Positions 45,940 to 54,935 are shown, counted from the first letter of the stretch. The stretch: DNA of 64,000 bases from Thalassotalea sp. (GCA_029237915.1 JAQWHD010000020.1:57910-121909); one strand, 5' to 3'. Made by a program: numbers and translations. The notes: generated by a model from the sequence alone, not told the origin.

Positions 45940-47121
45940 ATGTTAACCGACGCACATATCGACATTGTAAAAAGCACTATCCCATTATTAGAAAACGCAG
46001 GCTCAGCACTTACCGATCATTTTTATCAAAGAATGTTTTCTCACAATCCTGAACTGCAAGATATCTTCAATATGTCGAATCAGCATACTGGTCGTCAGCA
46101 AGTGGCTTTATTTGAAGCAATCGCTGCCTATGCTAAAAACATTGATAATTTAGGCGCACTAACTACTGCAGTAGAGCGTATTGCCCATAAACACACCAGT
46201 TTTAATATCCAAGCTAAGCATTATGAAATAGTGGGCATGCACCTAATTGAAACCTTACGTGAATTAGCAACCGAAGCATTCACTCCTGATGTTGAAGACG
46301 CATGGACACAAGCGTATTTGTTTTTAGCGCAAATATTTATCTCACGAGAAAGCGAGCTGTATAAATTACGCTCAGAAAGTTTTGGTGGATGGGCTGGCAC
46401 GCGTAAATTTACGGTTATTGAAAAGACTGTTGAGTCTGAATTAGTGAAAAGCTTTGTCTTTGCACCCGTTGATGGCAAACCTGTTATCGACTATGTATCT
46501 GGTCAATACCTTGGCGTAGAGCTAACACCTACGGATGCTGAATATAAAGAGATCCGTCAATATTCTTTATCAACAGCAGCTAATGGTAAAACCTACCGTA
46601 TTTCAGTAAAGCGTGAGGTGAATGGCGTACCAGGTGTGGTATCAAATTACTTGCATGATGGTGTTAATGTTGGCGATGAAGTTAATTTATATGCTCCGGC
46701 AGGTGACTTTTATTTTATCGATAGAAAAGCGCCGGTTGTACTGCTTTCTGCTGGTGTTGGTATAACGCCTATGCAGTCGATCCTAGAAACGTTAGCTGCA
46801 AATGATTACTCAGAGCCGGTGCATTATTTACATGCTTGTGAGAACTCACAGCAGCATTCATTTAATGAACGTGTAGAGCACCTTACGGCTGACAAACCTT
46901 GGCAGCAATATACTTGGTATCGTAATGAAAAAAGTGACAGTGAAAACATTGGCCATGGCGTAATGGATTTATCAACTCGCGACTTACCATTAAGTAATGG
47001 TGACTTCTACTTATGTGGGCCAATTGCATTTATGCAATTTGCTAAACAGCAACTACTTAGCTTAGGAGTGAATGAAACAAGAGTACATTACGAAGTGTTT
47101 GGACCACACGCTTCACTATAA
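45940..47121 (+). CDS. hmp: Flavohemoprotein Hmp (nitric oxide dioxygenase)
   Basis: A 393-residue three-domain enzyme. The globin domain (1-138) has Y29, Q53 and the proximal heme ligand H85 in K-H-T-S-F-N-I, the same numbering as E. coli Hmp. The FAD domain (about 150-255) has the R-Q-Y-S-L-S motif. The NAD domain (about 265-393) has L-L-S-A-G-V-G-I-T-P-M and F-Y-L-C-G-P. It converts NO and O2 to nitrate using NADH. A GGAG site precedes the start. It is the last gene of the NorR-controlled operon and is followed by a terminator. Confidence 0.97.
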   Translation: MLTDAHIDIVKSTIPLLENAGSALTDHFYQRMFSHNPELQDIFNMSNQHTGRQQVALFEAIAAYAKNIDNLGALTTAVERIAHKHTSFNIQAKHYEIVGMHLIETLRELATEAFTPDVEDAWTQAYLFLAQIFISRESELYKLRSESFGGWAGTRKFTVIEKTVESELVKSFVFAPVDGKPVIDYVSGQYLGVELTPTDAEYKEIRQYSLSTAANGKTYRISVKREVNGVPGVVSNYLHDGVNVGDEVNLYAPAGDFYFIDRKAPVVLLSAGVGITPMQSILETLAANDYSEPVHYLHACENSQQHSFNERVEHLTADKPWQQYTWYRNEKSDSENIGHGVMDLSTRDLPLSNGDFYLCGPIAFMQFAKQQLLSLGVNETRVHYEVFGPHASL

Positions 47122-47187
47122 AGCATTAGAGATATCGTCATTCGTTAGAAAGCGATAATTTACCTTAGTTGAGTATTAGTCAATATC

Positions 47188-47219
47188 AGCCAGTTGCTCT
47201 TTTTAGCCGCTGGCTTTTT
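47188..47219 (+). terminator. Rho-independent terminator after hmp
   Basis: AGCCAG and CTGGCT arms with a 16-base loop, followed by TTTTTATT at the edge of the convergent gene. Confidence 0.7.
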
Positions 47220-47220
47220 A

Positions 47221-47889
47221 TTAACCATCGCACGGTGAGATAGATTCAACTTCTAAATAAACGGGCGCTTTATAGTTAATATTATTGGCACTAAGCAGCA
47301 TCTGCTCTGCCAGAGTACTGGCGGCAATAGGCCGGTAACGCTTTAATGAGCCAATAAACAAAAAGGCAATAAACTTAAATATATAGTTGCCAATTCCCTC
47401 TAGTAATCGTGTTTCATTGCGTTTACCTAATAGCAAACTTGGTCGAAAGATAATTAATTGATTCAAGTTTAGAGCTTTTAATGCATCTTCCATACAACCT
47501 TTGGTTTTCGAGTAAAAACTGAGTGCTTTCTGACTTGCACCAATCGCACTGATCACCATAAACTTATCAACATTAGCTTGTTTACTTATTTTTGCGGCAT
47601 TGACCACCAAGTGCAGATCGATGTTTTCGAAGTTTTGTTTAGACTTTGCTTTTTTTATCGTGGTTCCTAAGCAACAAAATACATCGTTTACTTGAAACTT
47701 CTCACTGTAATTAGCAAGCTGGTTAAAATCGACAATATGTTGCTCTAGTTTTTCACTCTTGAGGTTGATGTTTTGTCTAACTAGAACAATGACCTTCAAA
47801 TAATTTGGATTTACTAGCAGTTTTTCTAAACATTTATTACCAGTTAATCCAGTTGCCCCTAATACTAAAGCGGTTTTATTTTTATTCAT
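47221..47889 (-). CDS. Atypical SDR, NAD(P)-binding (TIP30/NmrA-like)
   Basis: A 222-residue protein. I prefer the ATG at 47889 (M-N-K-N-K-T-A-L-V-L-G-A-T-G-L-T-G), which puts the dinucleotide motif G-A-T-G-L-T-G directly at the N-terminus; a longer start at 47919 adds 10 unlikely residues. Further motifs are D-V-F-C-C-L-G-T-T near 67, F-M-V-I-S-A-I-G-A-S and Y-S-K-T-K-G near 120, and I-F-R-P-S-L-L-L-G. This is the HTATIP2/TIP30-like subgroup. The substrate is unknown. Confidence 0.82.
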   Translation of the reverse strand: MNKNKTALVLGATGLTGNKCLEKLLVNPNYLKVIVLVRQNINLKSEKLEQHIVDFNQLANYSEKFQVNDVFCCLGTTIKKAKSKQNFENIDLHLVVNAAKISKQANVDKFMVISAIGASQKALSFYSKTKGCMEDALKALNLNQLIIFRPSLLLGKRNETRLLEGIGNYIFKFIAFLFIGSLKRYRPIAASTLAEQMLLSANNINYKAPVYLEVESISPCDG

Positions 47890-48129
47890 AAAGTTTTCAT
47901 TTTTGGTTGACCTAAGCAAAATGTCATAAAGCAGATCGAGCTAACTTATGATTAGAGCAAATCATACTTTTGCTAAAATTTAAATGTATAATTTTTTTAT
48001 GTTATTCATTTATAAAAAAATCAATTTTTATAAAAAAAAACGCTTGCAATAAATCAGCCCAGTAAAAATAAGGCGTAGCAAAAGTTATCCACCGTTTCTG
48101 TGTAAAACTTTATAAAAGCAGTAAAATGT

Positions 48130-48162
48130 AAATGTAACCTAAATGTAACCTAAATGTAACCT
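48130..48162 (+). repeat. Iteron-like direct repeat, AAATGTAACCT x3
   Basis: Three perfect 11-base units, preceded by a partial unit. The period of about one DNA turn places all copies on the same helix face, between two DnaA-box-like sites. Confidence 0.95.
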
Positions 48163-48581
48163 TACATAATTTTGTAATTGTAATTTAGTACTTACGCTCT
48201 AGTCGTTATTTTTATTGGTTTTAATTAATTACTCACAAAGTTATCCACAGATAATCCAGGGTTCATTTTTACTGTTTATTTGCATGTGAATAAAAACTAA
48301 ATAAAATATATTTTAATTTATTTTTATTATTAAAAATTATCGCTATTAATGCTTTATGTACTTTTGTATGAAAATTTTGGCATGAAATATGATAGGTAAC
48401 ATATTTTGAAATAAAACTACTGTATATTGCTACATATAAGGTGTTTGTTGGTGTGCGGCTTTGATCCGTTTACAACAATTTCAGTAACTTAGTCATTAAT
48501 TTTTAATTGATATCGTTGTTTTAGTTGTAATTAGAAAAGCTAAGCGTAGCAAGGCAGGGAGGCTATTTTGATAATTTAGCT

Positions 48582-48609
48582 AAAACCTGTTTTTGTTTAA
48601 ACAGGTTTT
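48582..48609. terminator. Strong hairpin in the non-coding block
   Basis: AAAACCTGTTT and AAACAGGTTTT arms with a 6-base loop. It could end transcripts reading leftward from the YeeE/YedE genes, or be part of the block's own structure. Confidence 0.5.
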
Positions 48610-48715
48610 AACTAAAAATTATTTTAGGATAAAATCCCTTCAAATTGGTTAAGTTATCAACAGCACCAAAATAGTGCTAAAACTTGACTGGATTAGTAAG
48701 GTTTAACTCAAGTAC

Positions 48716-49132
48716 TTAATTGTTATTAGATAACTTTTTAGCCACTACAATGCCAACCGTCATCGCTAATATAAAGCCAACAACTTTAATGTTGCCAGAG
48801 CTTAAATTTGCAATAGCTGGACCTGGACATATACCTGTTATACCCCAACCTAAACCAAACAGTGAAGAGCCTATAATAAGACGCTTATCAACTATTTTTT
48901 GGGTCGGTAAAGAAAAGCTTTTCTCGCATAATGGAGTCTTCATTTTCTTTATAATAAATTGATAGGTTAAGCTATAAACAACTAAAGCCCCACCCATAAC
49001 AAAAGCTAAACTCGCATCCCAAGTTCCAGCTAAATCTAAAAAGTTTAATACTTTATTAGGATCAACCATTTGAGCAACGGTTAATCCTGCGCCAAATAGT
49101 AATCCACAAAATAGAGCGATAAGGAAATTCAT
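48716..49132 (-). CDS. YeeE/YedE-type transporter, second half (DUF6691-like)
   Basis: A 138-residue membrane protein with four helices. It begins L-I-A-L-F-C-G-L-L-F-G-A-G-L-T-V-A-Q-M-V-D-P-N-K-V-L-N-F-L-D and has G-I-T-G-I-C-P-G-P-A near 109-118. This Cys-Pro-Gly-Pro motif is the second signature of YeeE/YedE sulfur-compound carriers. It follows the partner gene by 1 base; together they equal one split YeeE-type transporter (PmpA/PmpB-like) for thiosulfate or related sulfur species. Confidence 0.88.
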   Translation of the reverse strand: MNFLIALFCGLLFGAGLTVAQMVDPNKVLNFLDLAGTWDASLAFVMGGALVVYSLTYQFIIKKMKTPLCEKSFSLPTQKIVDKRLIIGSSLFGLGWGITGICPGPAIANLSSGNIKVVGFILAMTVGIVVAKKLSNNN

Positions 49133-49133
49133 A

Positions 49134-49556
49134 TTAAACTCCTAACAAATGACGTATAACGAACACAGTAACAATACCCGCACTCATAAAACTGATCGTG
49201 GCAATAATAGAACGTGGAGAAAATCGGCCCATGCCACAAATGCCATGACCACTAGTACATCCTGAGCCCATACGGCTACCAAACCCCACTAAAAAGCCGC
49301 CAATAATAATTGCTGGCCAGCCTAAATCAATGTCTGTTGGTAAGTTAAAACCGAAAGGCATTACCACTAGCGGACCTAACACTAAGCCAATCAGAAAATA
49401 TATTTGCCAGGTTAGTTTTTTAGAAAAATTAAAAAATAAATTGGCAACAATGCCGGTGATACCAGCAATACGACCATTTAAAAATAATAATAAAAAGCCC
49501 GATAAACCTAATAGTATTCCGCCGAGTAGAGCAGAGTAGGGGGTAAATTCAGTCAT
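49134..49556 (-). CDS. YeeE/YedE-type transporter, first half
   Basis: A 140-residue membrane protein with four helices and the signature G-S-R-M-G-S-G-C-T-S-G-H-G-I-C-G-M-G near 90-107, whose cysteines pass the sulfur substrate in the related thiosulfate carrier TsuA. It forms a tight pair with the downstream gene. No sulfurtransferase or rhodanese gene is adjacent, so the exact substrate is open. Confidence 0.9.
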   Translation of the reverse strand: MTEFTPYSALLGGILLGLSGFLLLFLNGRIAGITGIVANLFFNFSKKLTWQIYFLIGLVLGPLVVMPFGFNLPTDIDLGWPAIIIGGFLVGFGSRMGSGCTSGHGICGMGRFSPRSIIATISFMSAGIVTVFVIRHLLGV

Positions 49557-49721
49557 AGTATTTCCACGTTAATTGTATCCATTAGTCTTCACTTGGAATA
49601 ACAATAGATAGTTTAAACAAGTTTATTAATTGTATTATAACAAAGCGAAATTTTAAGTTTGTATTTGTTTGTTATAGCAATTTCATCATATTAAATAAGC
49701 GAGACATTAACGAACTTACTT

Positions 49722-50984
49722 TTAAAGTCGCTCTAAATATAAATGAGCATTGCTTTGGTCGATGTTAAATTTGAAGTTTTTTAAAAAATTCATACCCAGT
49801 AAACCATCGGCGTTCTCAAAATTTGGTAAATCCATAACTACGACTTCAAAGTTGTTTAACACGTAGCCGCCAATTGCAAATTGGTCCACCTTAATTGAAA
49901 ATGCCTGTTCGTCACCACCGGCAGTATTGATGGTCATATCTCGAAATTTTTCATAACTGTGGGTATTTTGTAGTTGCTCAAAATAACTAACCGAAATAAC
50001 CGTGATTGAAGCTCCTGTATCTATCATTAACGCTACGTCTTGTTGACTGTTAATTTGCGCATCAACGATAAAATGCTCATTAATTTTGGTTAACGCAATT
50101 GCGTGTGCAATATTATTTTCAGCATCAATTAAACTATACAAGCTGTTTATTTGTGCTTGGTATTCTTCATTATAGCGAATGCCATCTAGGTGATTTATTG
50201 CGGTTGCTGCGTCGTTTTGATAAATATAAGCTTCGCTTATGGCTAAAGTATAAGGAACATAATTTGCGTCATGAGCTAATAACGTAGCGCAAAATTTAAT
50301 GACCTCTGACCATGACTGTTGCTGCTTTAAATACAACAACCTTTGCGTGGCGATTATATGCATCTGCTCAGTCCAAGTTTTCTCTTTCTCTAGATCAAAC
50401 GCATGCCTGATCAAATCCTGATAGACCATAACAGCTTGTTGGATTTCACCATTCTTTTTAAGCCATTCAATCTTAAGCAATAACCAGTCATGATCATAGG
50501 CTTGCACATTTAATGCTTCAGATAAAAAATTTGAAACTAATGAATATTGGTTTTGATTTACCCATTGATAAGCAACCGCCAACCAATCTCCTTTAATTCG
50601 CTTAGCGCTTAACTCGTCTAAGTTATCGACCTGGCTATAATAATCAATTGCTTCACTAAATAAATGCGCACTAAAAAACTGCTCAGCTTTCGCAATTAAT
50701 AAGTTCAGCTCTGCGCTATTGTCTGCATCGTTTTGTTCAGGTGTGGTCGTTATTACTGTGTAGGTGGCGTTATTATTCAGTTCGCTATTACTGTCATTTT
50801 TCTCAACAATAAAATCATTTGAATTATAGCCTTGTGTTTGTTGCTTTTGTAAACCACTAACTGTGTTTGTAGGGATTGTAGCCATAGGCTTATTGTTCAT
50901 TAACAAAAAGCTATTTAAGCCAACTGATATCGTCAGCGCTATGGTTAAAATAATAATTAGCTTGTTCTTCAATCTATAATCCAA
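49722..50984 (-). CDS. Membrane-anchored retropepsin-like aspartic protease with helical repeats
   Basis: A 420-residue protein. It has an N-terminal membrane helix (about 9-28), then a disordered Ser/Thr/Asn/Gln-rich stretch to about 85, TPR-like helical repeats (about 90-290), and a C-terminal clan AA aspartic protease domain (about 300-420). The active-site motif is I-D-T-G-A-S with D322, followed by G-L-L-G-M-N-F-L near residue 396. It carries one catalytic D-T-G, so it should act as a dimer like retropepsins. It is predicted to face the periplasm. The substrate is unknown. It is divergent from the ApbE gene. Confidence 0.85.
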   Translation of the reverse strand: MDYRLKNKLIIILTIALTISVGLNSFLLMNNKPMATIPTNTVSGLQKQQTQGYNSNDFIVEKNDSNSELNNNATYTVITTTPEQNDADNSAELNLLIAKAEQFFSAHLFSEAIDYYSQVDNLDELSAKRIKGDWLAVAYQWVNQNQYSLVSNFLSEALNVQAYDHDWLLLKIEWLKKNGEIQQAVMVYQDLIRHAFDLEKEKTWTEQMHIIATQRLLYLKQQQSWSEVIKFCATLLAHDANYVPYTLAISEAYIYQNDAATAINHLDGIRYNEEYQAQINSLYSLIDAENNIAHAIALTKINEHFIVDAQINSQQDVALMIDTGASITVISVSYFEQLQNTHSYEKFRDMTINTAGGDEQAFSIKVDQFAIGGYVLNNFEVVVMDLPNFENADGLLGMNFLKNFKFNIDQSNAHLYLERL

Positions 50985-51067
50985 ACTTGGTAAAGTTAGT
51001 TATGCTTGTTTGCTATATTATAGTAATGTAAAACAAAGGTTAATGTTTAATTTATGCAGGTTCTAGT

Positions 51068-51982
51068 TTGAGCAACATCGAAAGACAAACCACCATCACG
51101 ACAACTGAAAACGGCTTTAAAATAGCATTTTATGCAATGGCAAGCCCGTGTGAAATATTACTCGATTGCGATAAATTAGATATCGCCCAGCAACTCGCCA
51201 ACGCAATATCAACTGAAGCCTGGCGCATTGAAGATAAGTACAGCCGTTATCTGCCAACTAGTGTATGTAGCCAAATCAATAATAGCCAAGGTAAGTCGGT
51301 GGTTATTGATGACGAAACCAATAAACTTCTACAGTTTGCCGAGCAATCATTCCAACTCAGTGAAGGCTTATTTGATATTACCTCAGGCGTACTGCGCAAG
51401 GCTTGGGTATTTGATGGTAGTGACAAGGTGCCAGAGCAAGAGCAAATTAACGCTATATTGCCACTAATTGGCTGGCAAAAAGTTAAGCTTACAGATTCCT
51501 CAATCACTTTAGCGCCAGATATGCAAATTGACCTTGGCGGATTAGGCAAAGAATACGCCGTAGATACTAGCCTATTAATAGCGAAGGGAATTACTGACTT
51601 TCCTGTATTAATTAATTTTGGTGGCGATATAGCGGCAACATCGGCACAATTAAATAGTCAACCTTGGCAAGTGGGAATAGAGCACCCAGGCTTTGAAGCA
51701 TCCGATCCTAGATATAAACAACCATTAGTGGTGAGTATTTCACAAGGGGCAATTGCCACAAGTGGTGATGCCAGACGCTACCTGTTAAAAGACAATAAAC
51801 GTTATAGCCATATTCTTAATCCTAAAACGGGATGGAGTATAACTAATGCGCCTAAATCAATTACCGTTGTTGCGCCTAATTGTATTCAAGCTGGCTTTAT
51901 TGCTACTTTAGCTTTACTTCAAGGTGAGCATGCTGAGCAGTTTTTAATTGAGCAAGATATTAGCCATTGGTGTATTTGGTAA
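51068..51982 (+). CDS. ApbE-family FAD:protein FMN transferase
   Basis: A 304-residue protein starting at TTG 51068 with an AGG-containing site upstream. It has the ApbE pattern: early M-A-S-P-C-E-I (where most have M-G-T), then Y-S-R-Y-L-P-T-S, L-D-L-G-G-L-G-K-E-Y-A-V-D near 160-172 and I-N-F-G-G-D-I-A-A near 188-196, with the divalent metal and FAD sites. There is no signal peptide or lipobox, which is unusual since most ApbE proteins are exported. It flavinylates a Ser/Thr of a target protein such as NqrC or RnfG; none lies nearby. Confidence 0.85.
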   Translation: MSNIERQTTITTTENGFKIAFYAMASPCEILLDCDKLDIAQQLANAISTEAWRIEDKYSRYLPTSVCSQINNSQGKSVVIDDETNKLLQFAEQSFQLSEGLFDITSGVLRKAWVFDGSDKVPEQEQINAILPLIGWQKVKLTDSSITLAPDMQIDLGGLGKEYAVDTSLLIAKGITDFPVLINFGGDIAATSAQLNSQPWQVGIEHPGFEASDPRYKQPLVVSISQGAIATSGDARRYLLKDNKRYSHILNPKTGWSITNAPKSITVVAPNCIQAGFIATLALLQGEHAEQFLIEQDISHWCIW

Positions 51983-51983
51983 G

Positions 51984-52505
51984 TTAATCATCTCGTTCTG
52001 TACTGTCATTATCGTCAAGCCATTTTAACTGTTCAAGCGGATAGCCTAAGAACCATTTAGCTCGGTCTAAAACAATTCGGGTTTTTATACGAGTAATACC
52101 TAAGGCTGGGTTATCGCTTAACTGGCTACAGGTATCATTTAGTGCTTTTATGTTGGGAAAGCAACTCAATGAAATAAAATCAATATCACCACTTAATTGC
52201 ATACAGTCCATAATTTCAGGAATATCTTTAATGGTATTGGCAAATGATCTGCAAACTGGGGCGCTATTATTATCTAAGGTAAATTCTATATAGGCCATTA
52301 CGTGTTCACATAATTGCTCTAAATTAACATCGGCGTGAAATGTTCTAAAGTACCCTGCTTCTTTTAAAGATTTTACTCTTTGAAAACATGCGCTTGCTGA
52401 CAAATTTACAATTTCAGCTAATTCTATGTTGGTCAAATCTGCTTGCAAGTGCAAGGTGGCTAAGATTTTTTTATTATACCTATCTATTTTAATTGTCTTT
52501 TTCAC
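51984..52505 (-). CDS. Lrp/AsnC-family regulator
   Basis: A 173-residue protein with an N-terminal winged helix (D-R-Y-N-K-K-I-L-A-T-L-H-L-Q-A-D-L-T-N-I-E-L-A and N-L-S-A-S-A-C-F-Q-R-V-K-S-L) and a RAM ligand domain (about 75-150, with S-G-D-I-D-F-I-S-L). It should respond to an amino acid or related small molecule. It is divergent from the TonB receptor gene, with a palindromic candidate operator between them. It is convergent with the ApbE gene (1-base gap). Confidence 0.9.
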   Translation of the reverse strand: MKKTIKIDRYNKKILATLHLQADLTNIELAEIVNLSASACFQRVKSLKEAGYFRTFHADVNLEQLCEHVMAYIEFTLDNNSAPVCRSFANTIKDIPEIMDCMQLSGDIDFISLSCFPNIKALNDTCSQLSDNPALGITRIKTRIVLDRAKWFLGYPLEQLKWLDDNDSTERDD

Positions 52506-52614
52506 TTAACTACCTTAAACGTGAGTTGTTACCCAGACTATTATCTCTGATTATTCATTAATATTTATTAGATTTATTGAATAAGCAAATATATTTTCTT
52601 TCTATGTTAGATAA

Positions 52615-52635
52615 TTACAAAATATTATTTTGTAA
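52615..52635. promoter_or_regulatory. Palindromic candidate operator upstream of the TonB receptor gene
   Basis: Arms TTACAAAAT and ATTTTGTAA flank a 3-base centre. A further half-site TTACAAAAA lies at 52691-52699 beside the palindrome TAACGTTA (52685-52692). Binding by the divergent AsnC-type regulator is a guess from position. Confidence 0.55.
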
Positions 52636-52713
52636 CAAGTGTGCACAATGAATGTAAGTTAACAAATAAACAACAAATATCAATTAACGTTACAAAAATC
52701 TAAGGGCACGGAT

Positions 52714-54861
52714 ATGAGAAAAGATAAAACGCAATATTTTGCAAAGTCGATATTGGCTTGTTCATTAAGTTTAGCATTGTTTTCACCTGCATATGCACAA
52801 GAAAGTAATGAGGCTGAACTTGATGAAGGCATTGAGACCATTGTCGTTTCTGCTCGTGGCCGCACGGAATCAATTCAATCTGTACCTGACTCTGTTACCG
52901 CATTCAGTGCCGATATGATCGAAAACTCTAGAATTACCAACTTTAGAGACGTCGCTAATATGACGCCTAACTTAAGCCAACTCGATAACTTCCGCCCTGG
53001 TATTGCTAGAATTACTATCCGTGGTTTGATCACTCCACAAGTGGGCGATCCACCAATTGCGTTTGTTGTTGATGGTGTGACTGCCCCTGATTTAGAATTT
53101 ATTAACCAAGATTTAGTTGATATCGAGCGTATTGAAGTAATGCGAGGTGCTCAAGGTGCATTGTATGGCCGAGGAGCTGTTGGTGGTGCTGTAATTGTTA
53201 CTACTAAGCAGCCTATTGAAGATCTTGAAGGATCAGTAAAAGGCTCTTACGGTAATGGTAATAGCTACAATTTAAGTGGTGTTGTTTCTGGCTCTTTAAA
53301 CGAAGCCGATACAGCTTATTTCCGTGTTGGTGGTTACAGCAAAAGTACTGATGGTTTAATTGATAATGAATTTTTAAATGATGAAGCCGATAACTTAGAA
53401 GAAGAGTCAGTATTTGCTCAGCTGCAGTTTGAAATGTTTGACGATACGAGCTTAAATTTAAGAGGTCGTTTCACCACAAGTACCGCAGGATTTGCTTATT
53501 ATCAGGGTGTTAGTGAAGAAAGCAAGGACAATTATGATATCGATACATCACAAAACGTAAAGAATAACGATGAGCGTGATGTTTATGAGTTAAGTGCCAA
53601 ATTAACACAAGAATATGACTTGGGTACATTTGACTTTATAACCGCTTACAGCAGCTCTGAAAATGAGCATTTTTATGATGGTGATTACTCTGCGGATCCT
53701 ACATTCATCGATGAGCCTGATTTTTTTAGAGCGCCTTTTGCTACCGAAGGTTTATTTGATATCGAATCATTAACCATAGAAACTCGTTTTACGTCGCATA
53801 GTGACCAAGCATTTCGTTGGGCCGTATCGGCATTTTATCAAGATAGAGATAAAGACAATGAGATCAATTTTTATGATGATTTCTTTGGCGACATTCCGCT
53901 ATCACGCAAGGATTTTCCGACAGACAATATTTATTTAACCATAGCTGATAAAAATAGCAGTAAAGCTTGGGCGGTTGCAGGCCAAGTGAATTACGATGTG
54001 ACTGACAACTTAGAGCTAACAGGTGCACTACGTTATGATGAAGACGAACGTGAATCGTATGACCCAAGCTTTAAAGATGATACCTATGCAACCGATACTT
54101 ACAGTCAATTACAACCGAAAGTAACAGTAGCTTATCAAGTTAACAAAGACTTTTTACTCTACACCGGCTATTCAAAAGGTTTCCGCAGTGGTGGATTTAA
54201 CGAGCCAGCACCAGGTATTAATAGAACCTTTGATCAGGAAGTCTCTGATAGCTATGAGGCTGGTTTTAAATCAACGCTACTAGACAATAGATTAACCATA
54301 AATACTGCACTATTTGCCATTGACCAATCGGATGCACAAATTACCCAGTTTAATGTTGATACTTTTACTCTAGAAAATTTAGCCATTGATGATGTTGAAA
54401 TTCGTGGAGTTGAACTTGAGGTTGCATACGCAGCTACTGAAAACTTAGATATTCGTTTTAGTGCCGGTTTAATTGACTCTGAAATTGTTGCTTTTGAAGA
54501 GCGCCCTGAGCTTGAAGGCCAATCACAAATATACGTATCAGATTACAACTATGCGTTAGCTGTAAATCATTATTTTGATTTAAATAGTGATTGGGCAATT
54601 ATTTCTCGAGCTAGTGTGCAAATTACCGGGCCACAAGCCTTTGATATTGAAATTCCCGACGTAGAGTCAGAAAGTGCAACCTTTGTTAATGCTGGTTTAG
54701 GTTTAAAATCGGAAAATTTTACTGTGCAAGTTTATGCTGATAATTTAACGGATGAGCGCAGTATTGAAGATATCTTTTTATATGGTGACGGTGTAACAGA
54801 TCTTGCTCGTCAACCAAATAAGCCAAGAAGCTATGGCGTTGAAGTTATTTATAACTTCTAG
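52714..54861 (+). CDS. TonB-dependent outer-membrane receptor
   Basis: A 715-residue protein with a signal peptide (1-28, ending A-Y-A), a TonB box (I-E-T-I-V-V-S-A, 39-46), a plug domain (about 55-170, with M-R-G-A-Q-G-A-L-Y-G-R-G) and a 22-strand barrel ending in aromatic G-V-E-V-I-Y-N-F. The plug type resembles receptors of Sphingomonas and Alteromonas that import diverse small compounds rather than classic siderophores. It is followed by an NCS1 permease and a DUF917 protein on the same strand, which suggests a nitrogenous ring compound as substrate. Confidence 0.93.
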   Translation: MRKDKTQYFAKSILACSLSLALFSPAYAQESNEAELDEGIETIVVSARGRTESIQSVPDSVTAFSADMIENSRITNFRDVANMTPNLSQLDNFRPGIARITIRGLITPQVGDPPIAFVVDGVTAPDLEFINQDLVDIERIEVMRGAQGALYGRGAVGGAVIVTTKQPIEDLEGSVKGSYGNGNSYNLSGVVSGSLNEADTAYFRVGGYSKSTDGLIDNEFLNDEADNLEEESVFAQLQFEMFDDTSLNLRGRFTTSTAGFAYYQGVSEESKDNYDIDTSQNVKNNDERDVYELSAKLTQEYDLGTFDFITAYSSSENEHFYDGDYSADPTFIDEPDFFRAPFATEGLFDIESLTIETRFTSHSDQAFRWAVSAFYQDRDKDNEINFYDDFFGDIPLSRKDFPTDNIYLTIADKNSSKAWAVAGQVNYDVTDNLELTGALRYDEDERESYDPSFKDDTYATDTYSQLQPKVTVAYQVNKDFLLYTGYSKGFRSGGFNEPAPGINRTFDQEVSDSYEAGFKSTLLDNRLTINTALFAIDQSDAQITQFNVDTFTLENLAIDDVEIRGVELEVAYAATENLDIRFSAGLIDSEIVAFEERPELEGQSQIYVSDYNYALAVNHYFDLNSDWAIISRASVQITGPQAFDIEIPDVESESATFVNAGLGLKSENFTVQVYADNLTDERSIEDIFLYGDGVTDLARQPNKPRSYGVEVIYNF

Positions 54862-54877
54862 TCGTTCTATTCGCCTT

Positions 54878-54906
54878 ATAAAATAGACCGTTCAAGTCTA
54901 TTTTAT
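54878..54906 (+). terminator. Hairpin between the TonB receptor and permease genes
   Basis: Arms ATAAAATAGAC and GTCTATTTTAT around a 7-base loop. T runs follow only weakly, so it may be a partial terminator or an mRNA stability element that lowers permease expression. Confidence 0.55.
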
Positions 54907-54935
54907 AAAGGCTTTACACATTTAAGGATTACACC

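Larger units (their letters stand above)
47890..48715. other. 826-bp AT-rich non-coding block with DnaA-box-like sites
   Basis: No reading frame of note. It holds TTATCCACC (48085-48093), TTATCCACA (48241-48249, a consensus DnaA box) and TTATCAACA (48654-48662). All are in the same direction and share the longer context AAGTTATC(C/A)AC(C/A)G. It also has three 11-base direct repeats (48130-48162), a strong hairpin (48582-48609), long A/T runs and two copies of GCGTAGCAA (48073, 48544). See the findings. Confidence 0.55.

Noticed and set aside
48123..48162. Possible CRISPR-like repeats
   Set aside because: The 11-base units are directly adjacent with no spacers, and no cas genes are present.
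52600..52713. Fur box upstream of the TonB receptor gene
   Set aside because: The palindrome there (TTACAAAAT/ATTTTGTAA) lacks the GATAAT hexamer pattern of Fur sites.
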